This document shows, in pieces, positions 47,199 through 57,814 of a DNA stretch of 64,000 bases; positions within the stretch are counted from its first letter, which is position 1, and each line of letters opens with the position of its first letter. Made by a program: the position numbers and the translations under genes. The DNA is taken from positions 1,488,001 through 1,552,000 of the forward strand of contig JBANAY010000004.1 of the NCBI GenBank assembly GCA_037952775.1. The letters are read 5' to 3'. Below the pieces are notes generated by a model. That model ran no database searches and was not told where the DNA came from. It saw nothing but the letters and a program-made list of their open reading frames with translations. This stretch comes from Clonostachys chloroleuca (lineage: Eukaryota; Ascomycota; Sordariomycetes; Hypocreales; Bionectriaceae).

Positions 47199-48848
47199 AT
47201 GGCAATGGCTTCCACAATGGCCAGCTCCTCGCACTCTGAAGACACTCTTAGATCCCGACTGGCGGCTGTTCTCCCAAAAGGCTTCGCTTTCAGCATCCAC
47301 CATGTCTCGACACCTCCAATGAAGTCCGAAGCTCTCTACGCCGCTCCCCCCAAAGAACGACCAGAACGCACCTTTGTCGAAAAGCACTTTCTCGCCGTCT
47401 CAATTGACCAGCCTTCTGTCGAAAATGAGACCCAGAAGGTCCTCGTCCTCGGGCTCGAGATCTACATCTACACTACAGCGAGGGCTACAACCATCTTCGT
47501 CTCCAAAGCCGACTCTACGGGCTACTTGCACTTGCTCAACCTACCCAAGGGAACTCCGAGCCCCATTCGCACGATAACCGCCACATTCGTTGGGTTCCTT
47601 GTCCATAACCGTCGCCGAAAGGATGTTCAACTAGTCGTCAGTCTCTTTGCTCGTGCTCAAGACCAATATCTATTTCCTGGCAGCGTCGAGTACAAGGGGA
47701 AGCATGTTCTGGACGATCGTGGGCTTATAAAATGGTGGTGCCGGGTGCTCAACCCGCTTCTAGATGACCCGGTGGATGGTTATATTCTCGTCCCGGGGCT
47801 GGAAACGAATGAGATGAAGGCCTTCATCCCCAAGGGTACCAGCCAGTCGGCGCGATGGTCGGTCGGCCACCCCTTGATGCGCATCTCGCACTATGCTCGG
47901 CAGTTTGACTGGGTCCCGCCGCGCTGCCTCATCCCCCAGTTCCCCGACGACCCCAAGTCCCGCTTTCGCGATGAACTTGATGCTGACGCGCTGAACTCGG
48001 CTATCTACCGCACAACTGGAAACTGGAAAACGGTACGCACGCTGGACACTTTCTGGGAGATGATGGCCTATCGCCAGGAATGCTCGAGTGGCCGTATGAC
48101 TGGATTCATCTGGGCCGTTTATGACGATGCCAAGCCGAAGGCAAGTGGCGAGGATACAAAGCCTGCAGTGGCAGCAGATGCAGCGGATGAGCCACCATCA
48201 ACGCCCTCTAAACAACGGACAATAAATGTTGCGCCGCAGACTACTCCCCGGAAGCTCTTCCCTTCTCGATCAGATGCTAAACCATACGACGAGAGACACG
48301 AGCTGAGGATGAGAAAAGCAAAGGAAAGGAGGCGGAAGAAGAAGCTCACAGGCCCCATCATTCCGCGCACGGTGCGGATGGATGCCTTTCAAAAGATGAA
48401 GCGCCTGTTGGATCGCCCAGCCTATACAGCCTACTATGCGTGGGGTGTATCTGGCCGTGGAGAACTGATCGTCAGTGAAGCTAAGTACAAACGGATCATG
48501 GATATTCTCCTACACTTGGATTTTGCGACCCTGGAAAAGTCGGTAGCAGGAACTCGTCGCTGGCTTAGCGAGGTCGGCCTCGGAGCGAGCTGGGGTTATA
48601 CTGTTGAAGGTGAGAACGAAGTTGCTCCTCGGGAGATAGCTCAGGATGAGCCTGGGCTGTCGCAGGTCAACAATTTGACCACCCTGGTTAAAAGGAAGCG
48701 GAGCGATACCCAAAATGACACCATACCGCAGGTGAATGTCTTGGGCGCTGGGTTGATCAGAAAAAAAGGCAACGCGGAGGAAGAACCGGCGAAGCCAGCC
48801 GTAAATGTCCTGGGCGAAGGACTCGTGAGGAAGAAACCAAAAGCTTGA
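47199..48848 (+). CDS. RTT109: Histone acetyltransferase Rtt109 (KAT11)
   Basis: Single-exon, 549-residue homologue of the fungus-specific acetyltransferase that modifies histone H3 Lys56 (and Lys9) on new histones with the Asf1/Vps75 chaperones, during DNA replication and repair. Family signatures at the N-terminus are LAAVLPKGFAFSIHHVSTPP, APPKERPERTFVEKHFLAVS and VLGLEIYIYTT; later RWSVGHPLMRISHYARQFDW and FDWVPPRCLIPQFPDDPKSR. Residues about 300-390 are a low-complexity basic loop (RMRKAKERRRKKKL). The C-terminal tail has three spaced copies of a VNVLGxGLxRKK-like motif, basic and probably disordered. Start at 47199 is preferred; a second ATG two codons later is possible. Confidence 0.9.
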   Translation: MAMASTMASSSHSEDTLRSRLAAVLPKGFAFSIHHVSTPPMKSEALYAAPPKERPERTFVEKHFLAVSIDQPSVENETQKVLVLGLEIYIYTTARATTIFVSKADSTGYLHLLNLPKGTPSPIRTITATFVGFLVHNRRRKDVQLVVSLFARAQDQYLFPGSVEYKGKHVLDDRGLIKWWCRVLNPLLDDPVDGYILVPGLETNEMKAFIPKGTSQSARWSVGHPLMRISHYARQFDWVPPRCLIPQFPDDPKSRFRDELDADALNSAIYRTTGNWKTVRTLDTFWEMMAYRQECSSGRMTGFIWAVYDDAKPKASGEDTKPAVAADAADEPPSTPSKQRTINVAPQTTPRKLFPSRSDAKPYDERHELRMRKAKERRRKKKLTGPIIPRTVRMDAFQKMKRLLDRPAYTAYYAWGVSGRGELIVSEAKYKRIMDILLHLDFATLEKSVAGTRRWLSEVGLGASWGYTVEGENEVAPREIAQDEPGLSQVNNLTTLVKRKRSDTQNDTIPQVNVLGAGLIRKKGNAEEEPAKPAVNVLGEGLVRKKPKA

Positions 48849-49337
48849 ATATGGTTCAAAGATAGAGCGAATCAGCGCGGCGTTTGGACCTGGGAAAATT
48901 GGACAATTGATATCAGCGCACAATGCAGATGAGGGCATCCAGCATTGGGGTGAAAATGAAGTTTTATTTTGGAGATGGTCATGGGTCGAATCAGTCGGCA
49001 TTGCTGGCATGCAACACTAATTGCTAACAATATTTTTAATGAATAACTAAAGGACAATTCAGAGAAGCTTCATCTATCACTCTATGTATCATCTATGACC
49101 ATTCCGTGTGATTAAATCAAACCGGTCATCTTCCTTGCACTTACACAAAGAGCGCTACTAACTATGAAGGCCCTTCAGCGAGGGCAGCCAACAAAGGCAA
49201 ATCACCAAGGCTCAAGAATACCAGCCGTGAAATGTTAGAGGTCATTTTCTTTATTTATTATATGCGCTATCTCTGTTTAAATGAATTCTACAAGACATGC
49301 TGGGGAGAAAAGGGGGTAACGGACAGGGAATGATCAT
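48849..49337. other. Intergenic region between convergent genes
   Basis: Shared 3' flanks of RTT109 (plus) and the hydroxyacid dehydrogenase (minus). No gene seen. Confidence 0.5.
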
Positions 49338-50614
49338 CTACGACTTGAGAAACCTCATGTTGACCGGCGTGATGGCCTTGCCGCCCGCCAGCACGGCCAT
49401 GATATTCCGCATACTCAGCTCCTCGAACCCCTTGTGCGTGTCCACCGTCCCTCCTGCGTTGTGGCACGTGATCATCACCTTGCCCTTCCTCGCCAGCTCG
49501 CGCAGCCGCGGGTGGACGTTGGGCTCGTCCGGGTGGACGTCGAGGGCGGCGGACGACAGCCGCCCGCTCTCCAGGGCGTCGGCCACGGCGGCGTCGTCGA
49601 CGAGGCTCCCGCGGGCGACGTTGACGAACCGCCCACCTTCGGAGAACCAGCCCAGGGCCTTGGCGCCGATTAGGGGACCGCCCTCGCCCTCGCCGGGAGG
49701 GGTGGCGGGCGTGCACAGGACGACGCAGTCGGCTGCGGCGAGCAGGCTTTGGAGGGAGTCGTGGCGGCGGGCGCCGCCGAGGGGCTCCTCGACGGAGGCG
49801 GGGAGGCGGACGACGTCGTAGTAGTGGATGACCATGCCGAAGCCGTGGTGGCAGCGGGAGGCGACCTGCTGGCCGATGTTGCCGAGGCCGATCACACCGA
49901 GGACGTTGCCGCGCAGGTTGCGGGCGTGGGCGGTGGCCTCCTTGTGGCAGGCGGAGAAGTCTGCCGGGTCGTCGGATTGGGCTGCGTTGATGCACCAGGC
50001 GAGCTGGCGGAAGGTGGAGATGATCATGGCGACGGCGAAGTCTGCCACTGCCTCGGCGGCCGCCAGGCCTGAGTTGCAGTAGATGATTCCTTCATATGGC
50101 TGTTAGTTCTACCAATCGCAAAGTCTCAAGGTTCTAGACGCAGTAACTCACCTCTCTCGCCCAGGAGCTTGGTATCAGCCCAGTCGAAGCCGGCTCCGGC
50201 ACTGGCAAACACCCTGACGGTCGACGGGAGCAGATCTACCAGCTCGCTGTCCCACAGGCCCATCTCGCCCCCGGTGCCCCAGAACGGGCGGAAGATGGCG
50301 TGGAAGTCCCCCCATCGGTGCTCCTTGAGGGCCCTGATGAACTCTGGCCGCTCGCGCTCCTCGGCCGAGGGGCGGACGATGTCGCACTGGGCGCTGAAAA
50401 GGGCGTACGTGTCCGGGTTGTACTTGATTGGGTCGCCAATGTGCAGGACCTTGGGCCGGGCGCCGGGGGCCAGCTTTGTGGGCAGGACGGGCGAGCCTGG
50501 GCTGGACATGCTGGGGAAGTTGGGGAAGTTGGGGATGATGGGAGTCTGCCTGGGTGCTGGGGAGGTGGAGCGCGGCGTCGACGCCGGGACAGGCGTGTTT
50601 GTAGGCTCGGCCAT
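49338..50614 (-). CDS. D-isomer-specific 2-hydroxyacid dehydrogenase
   Basis: 404 residues, two exons on the minus strand: 50614-50152 and 50089-49338 (intron GTGAGT...GAAG). The enzyme family reduces 2-oxo acids such as glyoxylate or hydroxypyruvate with NAD(P)H. Visible features: a Pro/Ser/Thr-rich N-terminal extension of about 50 residues, IFRPFWGTGG, FASAGAGFDW, the dinucleotide motif LGVIGLGNIGQQVASR, catalytic Arg in NVARGSLVDD, Glu in DVHPDEPNVH, and His in CHNAGGTVDTH. All three catalytic residues are present. The exon 2 coding sequence is very GC-rich, which creates long open frames in other frames. The exact substrate is unknown. Confidence 0.92.
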
Positions 50615-51406
50615 GGCTGTATTAATACTTTAGATATTTCAATGAGCAGGCCCGGGTGCGAATTGTCCTGTCCGCAAGCGAGGTGTGCGAGAGTGCGAGG
50701 CAGAGAGGCGATGGGAGGCGGTCAAATCGGCTGGCCGCAACATCATGCCACCGGCAGGCAGGATTGCAGTCGGCACCCAACGGCGAGCCTCTGGATGGGG
50801 ATGGATGAGCGGGTGACCTGCTGCAGTGCAGCAAAACACAGCGCAGCACATGGGTCCGTCTGCATGAACAAACCCCGCAGGTCTGGTCTGGCCTGGCCTT
50901 GCTTTAAGCTTCTGCGCTGCTGTGAGAGGTCCGTCATCCATCAAACGTGGGGGCATTTGCAACAGCAGGCTGACTGCTTTTCTCACGACCAGCTCATCAG
51001 CAGCCGTGGGCGGGTTGAAAATGAGTGTCAGCCCGCTCGCTATGGTCAAGATACCACAGTAGCATTCTACAGGCTCAAGGCATAGCATAAGGCATGCATC
51101 CGGCTCTCACCCTATAGGTAGATGCACGCCGTCACCTGGTCCGATCTCTCAGGACCGGTGTTCGACCTGATTGATGGATTTTTTTATCCACGCACACGAG
51201 CTCTGCATTGGACCTGAATCGTACGTTTACCTTAATTATGCTTGATTTATTCCTGTGGTACGACCGGCAATTGGCCGGGAGGGAAGTATTGGCACGGTGG
51301 ACAATGGATTTCATAGGGCTGCTCGTTCTATGGACGTAAATTTCTTGGCGAATACATCAATGATTAATCCCTCCTTTGCCTGTTACTCAATTGCCACCCA
51401 TTCATT
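50615..51406. other. Intergenic region
   Basis: Promoter side of the dehydrogenase and 3' flank of the amidase-like gene. Open frames at 50622-51088 are Cys/Pro-rich chance frames. Confidence 0.5.
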
Positions 51407-53687
51407 CTAGAGCTCGGCTTGAGCTTCCCCGAATGTTGTGTCCAAGATTGACCTGTCAGCCAAGGGGAGTGCCAGCCGCCCAACGCTCAGCTCTCTGGGC
51501 CATCCTGCGCTCTTGAGTGCACCATCAACGGTTCGGATCAAATCTGTCCACGAATCACCCCCTATTATCGAAGCACTGATCGGCAATTGCTCTGCTCTGC
51601 CGCTAATGATGGATTCAAATGGAATCTGGTCGACTACCAAGACGGATGTGTTAGCACTACCAACTCCAGCCAACGAAAACAACAAGTCAAAATACACTTA
51701 CACGGAAGGACCAAGTGCGGCGAATCTAGTAGTATCGGCAGCAACTCATACGTGAGCCCTTCAATTACCTTGGGATCTCTATAGACGGCATTAGACATGA
51801 TTCGGAACTAATCGTGCGACAATCTGAACTTACTCCAGTTTATCTCGACGATATTGCGGTTGCGAAACTCCACGCGGAAACACTACAAGAGTTGTAGGGT
51901 TCCCGTTGAGGATGGTATCATGAAACCAGCTCCTAAAAACGCCAATATGTGACAAGTCCAATATGTTCTGGCCTTCTGTTACCTTATCACCGTAATCCCT
52001 AATGGAACACATAGGTCAGAGACTTCTAAAAGGCCGAGAAGCGGAAAGCGATCATACCACCTAAACCGAGTATTCCGTTCGACAAATGCTTCACGGTGAA
52101 ATTTTTTGCGATATTTGTTCTGAAACTGTCGATACTTCTGAGCTTCGCGATAACACAGACTCCGGAATGGAGCCAACTTCATAAACTCTCCGAGTGGGAT
52201 ATCGCTAAAGCCATTGGGAGGTTGCGCGGCCCACAAAGCCGCGAGACTTGTATGCTTGACTTTGACTTTGAGGGCTGACTCGAGCACGGAGATGAGCTTG
52301 TCAAAGGATTTGGACTGCTCAATTGGCAGTTCCGGGCTCAAGTCTGTCAAATACAAGAGTCGGTTCGCTTGTGGTCTTTCTGATTCGGGACTCCTCGGCC
52401 CCAACACTGCTTGGGCGACCTCATGAAGAGACTGTAATTCACGGCTAATCATCTCCACACCTTCAGGTCTTCTACTCTTCGACATTAGCATCGGGGTTTT
52501 CGTGTATCAAGCAGCACATATGGGATGGTACTGACTGTATGTCTTTCGGTTTCGGAACAGTAGGCAAAGGTAATCGCAGAGAATAGACCCCGCCAGGCAT
52601 CGCAGTATTTGCTAATGCTCCGACCACTGCGGTACTTTTAGCCCAATCTTATTTATACATCGTTGAGGGACCTACCATGTTCTCCCAGCGCGTGTTGCCC
52701 CAGCGCGTGTTGCAGCCATGGGTAGCCAGCTACAGCCGTTACAGCACCTGGGGAGCTGTTATCTGCCCTCTGATACCCATCAGCACGTGGATTCCAAGGC
52801 GCAGGAACATCCACCCATTCTTGGCCAGACCCCATTGGAGGGGCCTTCGTCTTGCCCACAATCACAGCTCCAAGGTCTATCAGCCGTCGGACGAAGTGAG
52901 CCGACTCATTGGCTGGCTCTGGATGCAGTAGTTCCCATGAGGCGCTTGATAGGGTGGTTCCCACGCCTTCCAAGGAAGCCGTATCACAAATGGACACTCG
53001 AACACCGGAAAGCGGTTTACTCGGGGACGGATGGCGATGATATAACCGTGAAGGTACAGGAATTGATTTGTGTAGGCCATTTGTCGATAATGCGTTCAGC
53101 ACTCTGAATCTACACAAGTAATCAGTGGTGAACGGAGCTTCGGGTAGGTGGGTGGAGGTTACTGTTCAGGCTCATTGACATCTTCGGGAATCACACCAAA
53201 GACAAAAGCGTCATACTCATCTTCGTAAAGCCTCCAAGCCTGGTATAGGTTTGGGCCATGCAAGATGTAAGGTCCTGAGGGAAGGTCGTTGAATCCTTGG
53301 AGTAAGGAATCGGATGAGTTCAGTTGGAAGATGTCTCGATTAATTCCCAACTTGGAGGGATCAGCGTGCGGGTCATTCTCGGCGGCCTTTTCGACCAGAA
53401 CCGAGCCAAATTCTGAGATGAAAACATCGTCCACGGCGTCTAGACCTGCTAAGAGCCCCTCCAGATCAGGGCTGAAGATCTCATGCGTGGCCAACAGTGT
53501 CACCGGTAGGATTGAATCGGGGTTGATGATGGCGGTGATGGTACCCTTTAAATGCTCAAGTCAGCTGTTATCTTTATTTACATACTACAGCGAGTGAGTG
53601 AATGGGGCAAATGGTCAAGTATACCAGCTTCTGTGGATGGATGAGATAATGAATCCCAGCGATAACGACGGTCTGGAGAGAGACCAT
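51407..53687 (-). CDS. Amidase-signature family protein, apparently without catalytic Lys and nucleophilic Ser
   Basis: Eight minus-strand exons reconstruct a 621-residue protein: 53687-53625, 53545-53163, 53109-52676, 52626-52532 (end approximate), 52476-52058 (start approximate), 51998-51834, 51778-51702, 51636-51407. Frame is kept throughout. It follows the fungal long-type amidase family, whose N-terminal region comes first (INPDSILPVTLLAT, VDDVFISEF, LPSGPYILHG), then IPVPSRLYHRHPS, GAVIVGKTKA and PWNPRADGYQ, then FRSWFHDTIL, TLVVFPRG and LPISASIIGG. Two catalytic positions are lost: the Lys of the usual VxVKD is Cys190 (VRVSICD), and the segment that should read DTGGS is replaced by a QHALG-QHALG repeat. 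It therefore probably does not hydrolyse amides; it is either a non-enzymatic relative or decaying. Confidence 0.72.
52684..52712 (-). repeat. 15-bp in-frame tandem duplication in the amidase core
   Basis: The 14-mer CCCAGCGCGTGTTG (plus strand) is at 52684-52697 and again at 52699-52712, a period of 15. On the coding strand it gives two copies of QHALG. Confidence 0.9.
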
Positions 53688-54534
53688 TTTCGTTTGGGGA
53701 GGATCAACTAAATCCTCGAGACCAGTGACTATTTTCAGAACAACATCAATCAATAAGGGAAATCCGGAGCTGGCATATCTCACGACCAGCTTAGGTAGCA
53801 CTCGGGGACCATGGAAGAGTCGTCGGGTCAATGTCAGGGTGGTTGGGTTCACAACTGATGGGCAGTGCCAGATGACTTGGCCGCTGTTTTCCTTTTTCCA
53901 GGCCTAAATTCCACCGCCGCCGAAGTACCTGGACCTCAAAATAAAACTACTTAAAAGGAACAAAATTAAGTTGAGAGGCTTGACAGTTGATACTGGGGAT
54001 GATGAAATAGGAGGCTGAAGTCACACAGCTGAGATCTCAGAGCAGGCAGGAATGGCCAATGAAATGTGTTGAATCTGTTCGAATTATGGGGCGGTGGCAT
54101 TCTCCTGACCTTTGGCGCATGATCAGAAACAAGCCACGCCTCGATCAGCGAAGTCACTGATAGCATGAATCCAGGCGCATTGGTTTCGTTCGCATATTGG
54201 GCCGGGAAGCCGTATTGAATGCCATCACAGTATGCATGGCCTGACAGCTTCTGATAGGTAATTGCTATGCGACGACGGACAGATCTACGCTTTAAATCAA
54301 GGGGGTGTGGGGTAGGCTGGTGGAAATGGTCACCGCCGCTCGTTATCAGTTACCGACGTTCTCTTATCGCGCGGAACCCCACCAAGAATTTCGAAAGAAT
54401 CGAAAAACTCCCTGACCCCAAATCGGCCGTCAATACATCTAACCGCCGCAAATACTTATATATAATTTTAAAGACCCCAAAATGGCGAAACAAAGAAGTG
54501 AGACTCTGAAGAGCCTAAAATCGGAAATTGGAAC
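53688..54534. promoter_or_regulatory. Divergent promoter region of the amidase-like gene and ALB1
   Basis: An 847-bp interval between oppositely oriented start codons (53687 minus, 54535 plus). No gene is supported in it. Confidence 0.35.
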
Positions 54535-55092
54535 ATGAATTCGCTGACCCCCGCAACAGCCATATCAAAGCACTCCCGTGCCGCTCGCCGAGCTGCCTCA
54601 CCCACCTTCGAGACAGACAAAGCTCTCAAGGACTACAAGCCTCCCACCCGCGCCTCTGCCCCTCGTCCGTCGGTCCTCGCCATCCATCAATCCGCCGGCA
54701 TCGACAAGAAGCCTTCGAAGCGCGGCCGCAAGAGCCAACTCTCCTCCAAAGCCCGTCGCCGCCAGGAGCGTGGCCTGCAGATGGCCGAGGCTATCGTCGA
54801 GCGCACAAGCGCCAAGGTCGAGAAGAGCAAGGTCAGGGGTCGCTCCGTCCAGGAGAGGAGCAAGACTTGGGATTCAATCAACAAGAAGGCCCTGGATGCC
54901 AAGGAGGTCCAAGCCGAGGACGACAGTGACGACGAGCCTGAGCAGGATGCTTCCAAGACTGCCGAGGACAAGGGCTGGGAGACCGACGAGGATATGGATG
55001 GTAAACAGGACGTTGCTGCTGCTGAATCCAAGCCTGAGACTGCGGACGAGGGCTATCTCGCAGTTGATGCCGACGACGATGTGATCCTATAG
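54535..55092 (+). CDS. ALB1: Alb1-like ribosome-biogenesis protein
   Basis: Single exon, 185 residues, matching the small, basic-then-acidic Alb1 family, which works with Arx1 on exported pre-60S ribosomal particles. Family-like elements: RAARRAASPTFETDKALKDY, RPSVLAIHQSAGIDKK, KSQLSSKARRRQERGLQMAE, AKVEKSKVRGRSVQERSKTW, followed by an acidic tail rich in Asp/Glu ending DADDDVIL. The length and order fit filamentous-fungal members. It is convergent with the mitochondrial IF-3 gene. Confidence 0.87.
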   Translation: MNSLTPATAISKHSRAARRAASPTFETDKALKDYKPPTRASAPRPSVLAIHQSAGIDKKPSKRGRKSQLSSKARRRQERGLQMAEAIVERTSAKVEKSKVRGRSVQERSKTWDSINKKALDAKEVQAEDDSDDEPEQDASKTAEDKGWETDEDMDGKQDVAAAESKPETADEGYLAVDADDDVIL

Positions 55093-55454
55093 AGCATTCG
55101 ATTGGCGGCATTCGGTTTGGCATTGTGGTTTTCATTCATGGCGTTACTGGTGCATCGTGGCGTTCAAAAGCGCTGGGCAAGGCGATATAGAAATTTTCAC
55201 GATTGATTTCTGGAAAAGCCTCTCTTTCTTTCGCCTTTAATTTTTATATAGTCGAGACGTCTCTATCAAGTATGTGGTCGAAGGTCGAATAATATCCTAG
55301 TTGAGTGATCAAATAAGCTTCAAAATGCCGAGTTACCGACATATATCTTGGAACAAATCCCATTGTTGGTACACAGTATCCCTCTCAAGGGGATACTCTC
55401 AGAGCAGGCTGCTCGCGGGCTTGATGCTTCCAGTTGACGGTCCTGATTGACCCC
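55093..55454. other. Short intergenic region between convergent ALB1 and IF-3 genes
   Basis: 362 bases of shared 3' flank, T- and A-rich near 55240. No gene seen. Confidence 0.5.
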
Positions 55455-56336
55455 TCACTTCTTCTCCACTGTCATCCTCACCAACTCGCCGACTTCCCCA
55501 GACTCGGCCTTGACATGTCGAGCCCCTAACACCTCAAGATTCTCACGGACCTGCGTCAATACTGACAACGAATCTTCGCGAGCAATCTTCTTGCCCCTTT
55601 TCTTCTTCCCTAATATAATTTCGACTCTCATCCCTTTTTGCAGAAAGCCGCCTATCTGCTTCATCTTGGTCTTGAGATCGTGGTCGCTGATACCCCAGCT
55701 CAGCTCCACGTCCTTGCGCTTGATCTTCTCCTCGGCCTTCTTCTTCTCCTGCACCTTGAGCTCCTTTTCCCGTAGGTGCTCCTCCTTCCTATTTACAATC
55801 TGGCACACCGGGTATTGCGCCAGCTTGCCGGCGGCCTTGTCCGCCGGGAAGTACGGCTGTATCATCCGCAGCGACTCCTCCGCCGTGTTGAGCTTCGACA
55901 TGACGAACTGGGGCGCCAGGGGCCCCTCGATCTGCCCGTTCTCCAGGACCATGATCCGCGGGTCCTTGATCTCGTGGTCGCGGGGCAGCCTGTCCCTACC
56001 CGACTTCTCAAACGACTGTGCGGTTGTGTAGCGTCGGTCGTATCCCAGTTCCTCGTCGGGGTTTTCGTCGTCTTGGTTGTCTCGGGGCCTGCCTCGACGA
56101 GGTCCCTGTTCCCGCCGTCGGGGAGGCGGCCCCCTTCCAGGCGCCCCTGCTCCGAAGACCAAGGGCCCAGGTCTCGATGGAGGCCCCGCATAGCAGCGAA
56201 TCTGAGCTTGGGGGATGGCTGGCAGACGGGGCTGCCATACCTGTGCTCGAAGTTGAGAAAGGCATGGGCGGACTGGCTCAGCATGTCGGGTGGGGGAGAA
56301 GAGGATTGATCTAGTGATGCATTGTCTGCCGCTCAT
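55455..56336 (-). CDS. Mitochondrial translation initiation factor IF-3
   Basis: Single exon, 293 residues. Mitochondrial IF-3 binds the small ribosomal subunit, prevents premature subunit joining and helps select the start codon. The N-terminal 100 residues are Arg/Pro-rich (RCYAGPPSRPGPL, GAPGRGPPPRRREQGPRRGR), consistent with a mitochondrial presequence and a linker. The IF-3 N-domain follows with RIMVLENGQIEGPLAP and YPVCQIVNRKE; the C-domain has KRKDVELSWGISDHDLKTKM (binding helix region), GGFLQKGMRVEIILGKKKRG and MTVEKK at the end. The linker between the domains is Lys/Glu-rich. No introns are needed. Confidence 0.87.
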   Translation of the reverse strand: MSGRQCITRSILFSPTRHAEPVRPCLSQLRAQVWQPRLPAIPQAQIRCYAGPPSRPGPLVFGAGAPGRGPPPRRREQGPRRGRPRDNQDDENPDEELGYDRRYTTAQSFEKSGRDRLPRDHEIKDPRIMVLENGQIEGPLAPQFVMSKLNTAEESLRMIQPYFPADKAAGKLAQYPVCQIVNRKEEHLREKELKVQEKKKAEEKIKRKDVELSWGISDHDLKTKMKQIGGFLQKGMRVEIILGKKKRGKKIAREDSLSVLTQVRENLEVLGARHVKAESGEVGELVRMTVEKK

Positions 56337-57377
56337 TGTACCAGACCGTCGAGGTGAAGCTGCTAAAAGGTGGAAGTGGTCAAAAAAAGAGCTATCAAAT
56401 CGTATTGAAAGGTTTCAGTGGGGTATGGATGCCGTGTGGAAGCCCAATTCGTTGAAGAGTCTGACCGGCAGCTGTCGCTTGGATGAGAGAAGCTGGGATT
56501 TTCGGCTGGGAACGTCACTGTGGACCTCTCCGGGCTGAAGCTCATCCCAGCTTAAGCATTGAATGCTGCGGTGTCACGTGCGCCGGACTCCCAACCTCGA
56601 CTGTACCGATATCCAAATGTTTGCTCATTTCTGCAATTTAATGCCGTCGCACATCAATTTCCAGTACAAAAAATTGCCCACATCTTCCTACTGAGGTGGT
56701 GGCAAGGGCCCGATGTTGGTGCTGCAAGTTGAGTTGCGCGCCATCTCTTGCTACCCTCTTATTAGGTAAGCACATGTCTGCAAAGCACGGGAACTCGACA
56801 TCTTCTTATCGATTTTCACAACTGCAATGCAAGTAGATGATTTCAACACGGAGTTAGAATCCTTTCTGTTGTACAGCCATTTGAACAGCGAGGTCATGGG
56901 TTGTAGAACGGTGCTTATATATCGTTCGTCGCAGCATGCTCTCCTTGGGTATTTGCATGCACATTTCCTACCTCTCTGGGTATGTGTGTATGTACAGCCC
57001 GCCTCCGTCTCCGAGATAAGATCATAGAAGCTGATTCGATTTGTAAGACACCTGCGCTGCACCACCATCTCAACCCCATTCCGCGATCGGAAAGCGTCGG
57101 GAGTCGCCGCCAAGAAAGTCCCTGACGCACGCCATCTGCGACCCTGGTCTATTTTCGCGAGGCTAGAGCCAATGCGCTGTCAGTTGCCGCCCATTGCGCC
57201 GTGCCTTGTCCTTTTCTCCAGCTTCCAAAAGAGATGCTCGCAAGCAAATAATGACTCAATGACTCAATGCACCGTCTACTCTTCTTTGGCGGCGGCTCAA
57301 TAGTCGGGTAGGTGGGGGCCAAGTCAAATCGCAATGGACGATCCGATGGGCGCGAAATGGGTAAAAAAGAGGAAAGG

Positions 57378-57409
<32 letters not shown>

Positions 57410-57814
57410 TAGAACCCTGAGCAGATTGTCTTTTACCCCTCCACGTAACATCAACCCGGAATTCCCACCACCTCCTCCCTCCTCCTCATCCTCCACTTCA
57501 CCATCCAAGACCACAGGAAAAGGAAAGAAACATGGTCGCTTCCGGCGAACAAATGGCGCAACTTTTTGGGGCCGAGTCCTCAATCACCGAGCCAGTTCCC
57601 CACTCCGCTCCGATGCCAGTCTAGATGCCAATCCCATTCCCGCGTGTCTTGCCTGTGACAATGATGCTATGATATCTAAATGGAGTGCACTACCCCCCGT
57701 CCCGTCCCTTCCCCCTCCCCTAACCCTACCTCTGCCCCTTCATCCACGGGAGAGCTCCTTTATGTCACCCGTCACCATTCCTGAACGACCCAGCCCGACC
57801 CCAAGGTTCTTCAC
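56337..57814. other. Intergenic region with a long poly(A) tract
   Basis: Upstream of both IF-3 (minus) and the lactone oxidase (plus). A 171-residue frame at 57312-57827 is an artefact of the poly(A) tract and Pro/Ser-rich leader. No supported gene. Confidence 0.5.
57378..57407 (+). repeat. Poly(A) run of about 30 bases
   Basis: An uninterrupted run of A from 57378 to 57407, in the upstream region of the lactone oxidase gene. Such runs are unstable and a common site of assembly length error. Confidence 0.95.

Noticed and set aside
51407..53687. First impression that the amidase was a pseudogene broken by several stops
   Set aside because: Every stop is removed by a short GT-AG intron, and all eight exons join in frame, so the gene is structurally complete even though catalytic residues are missing.
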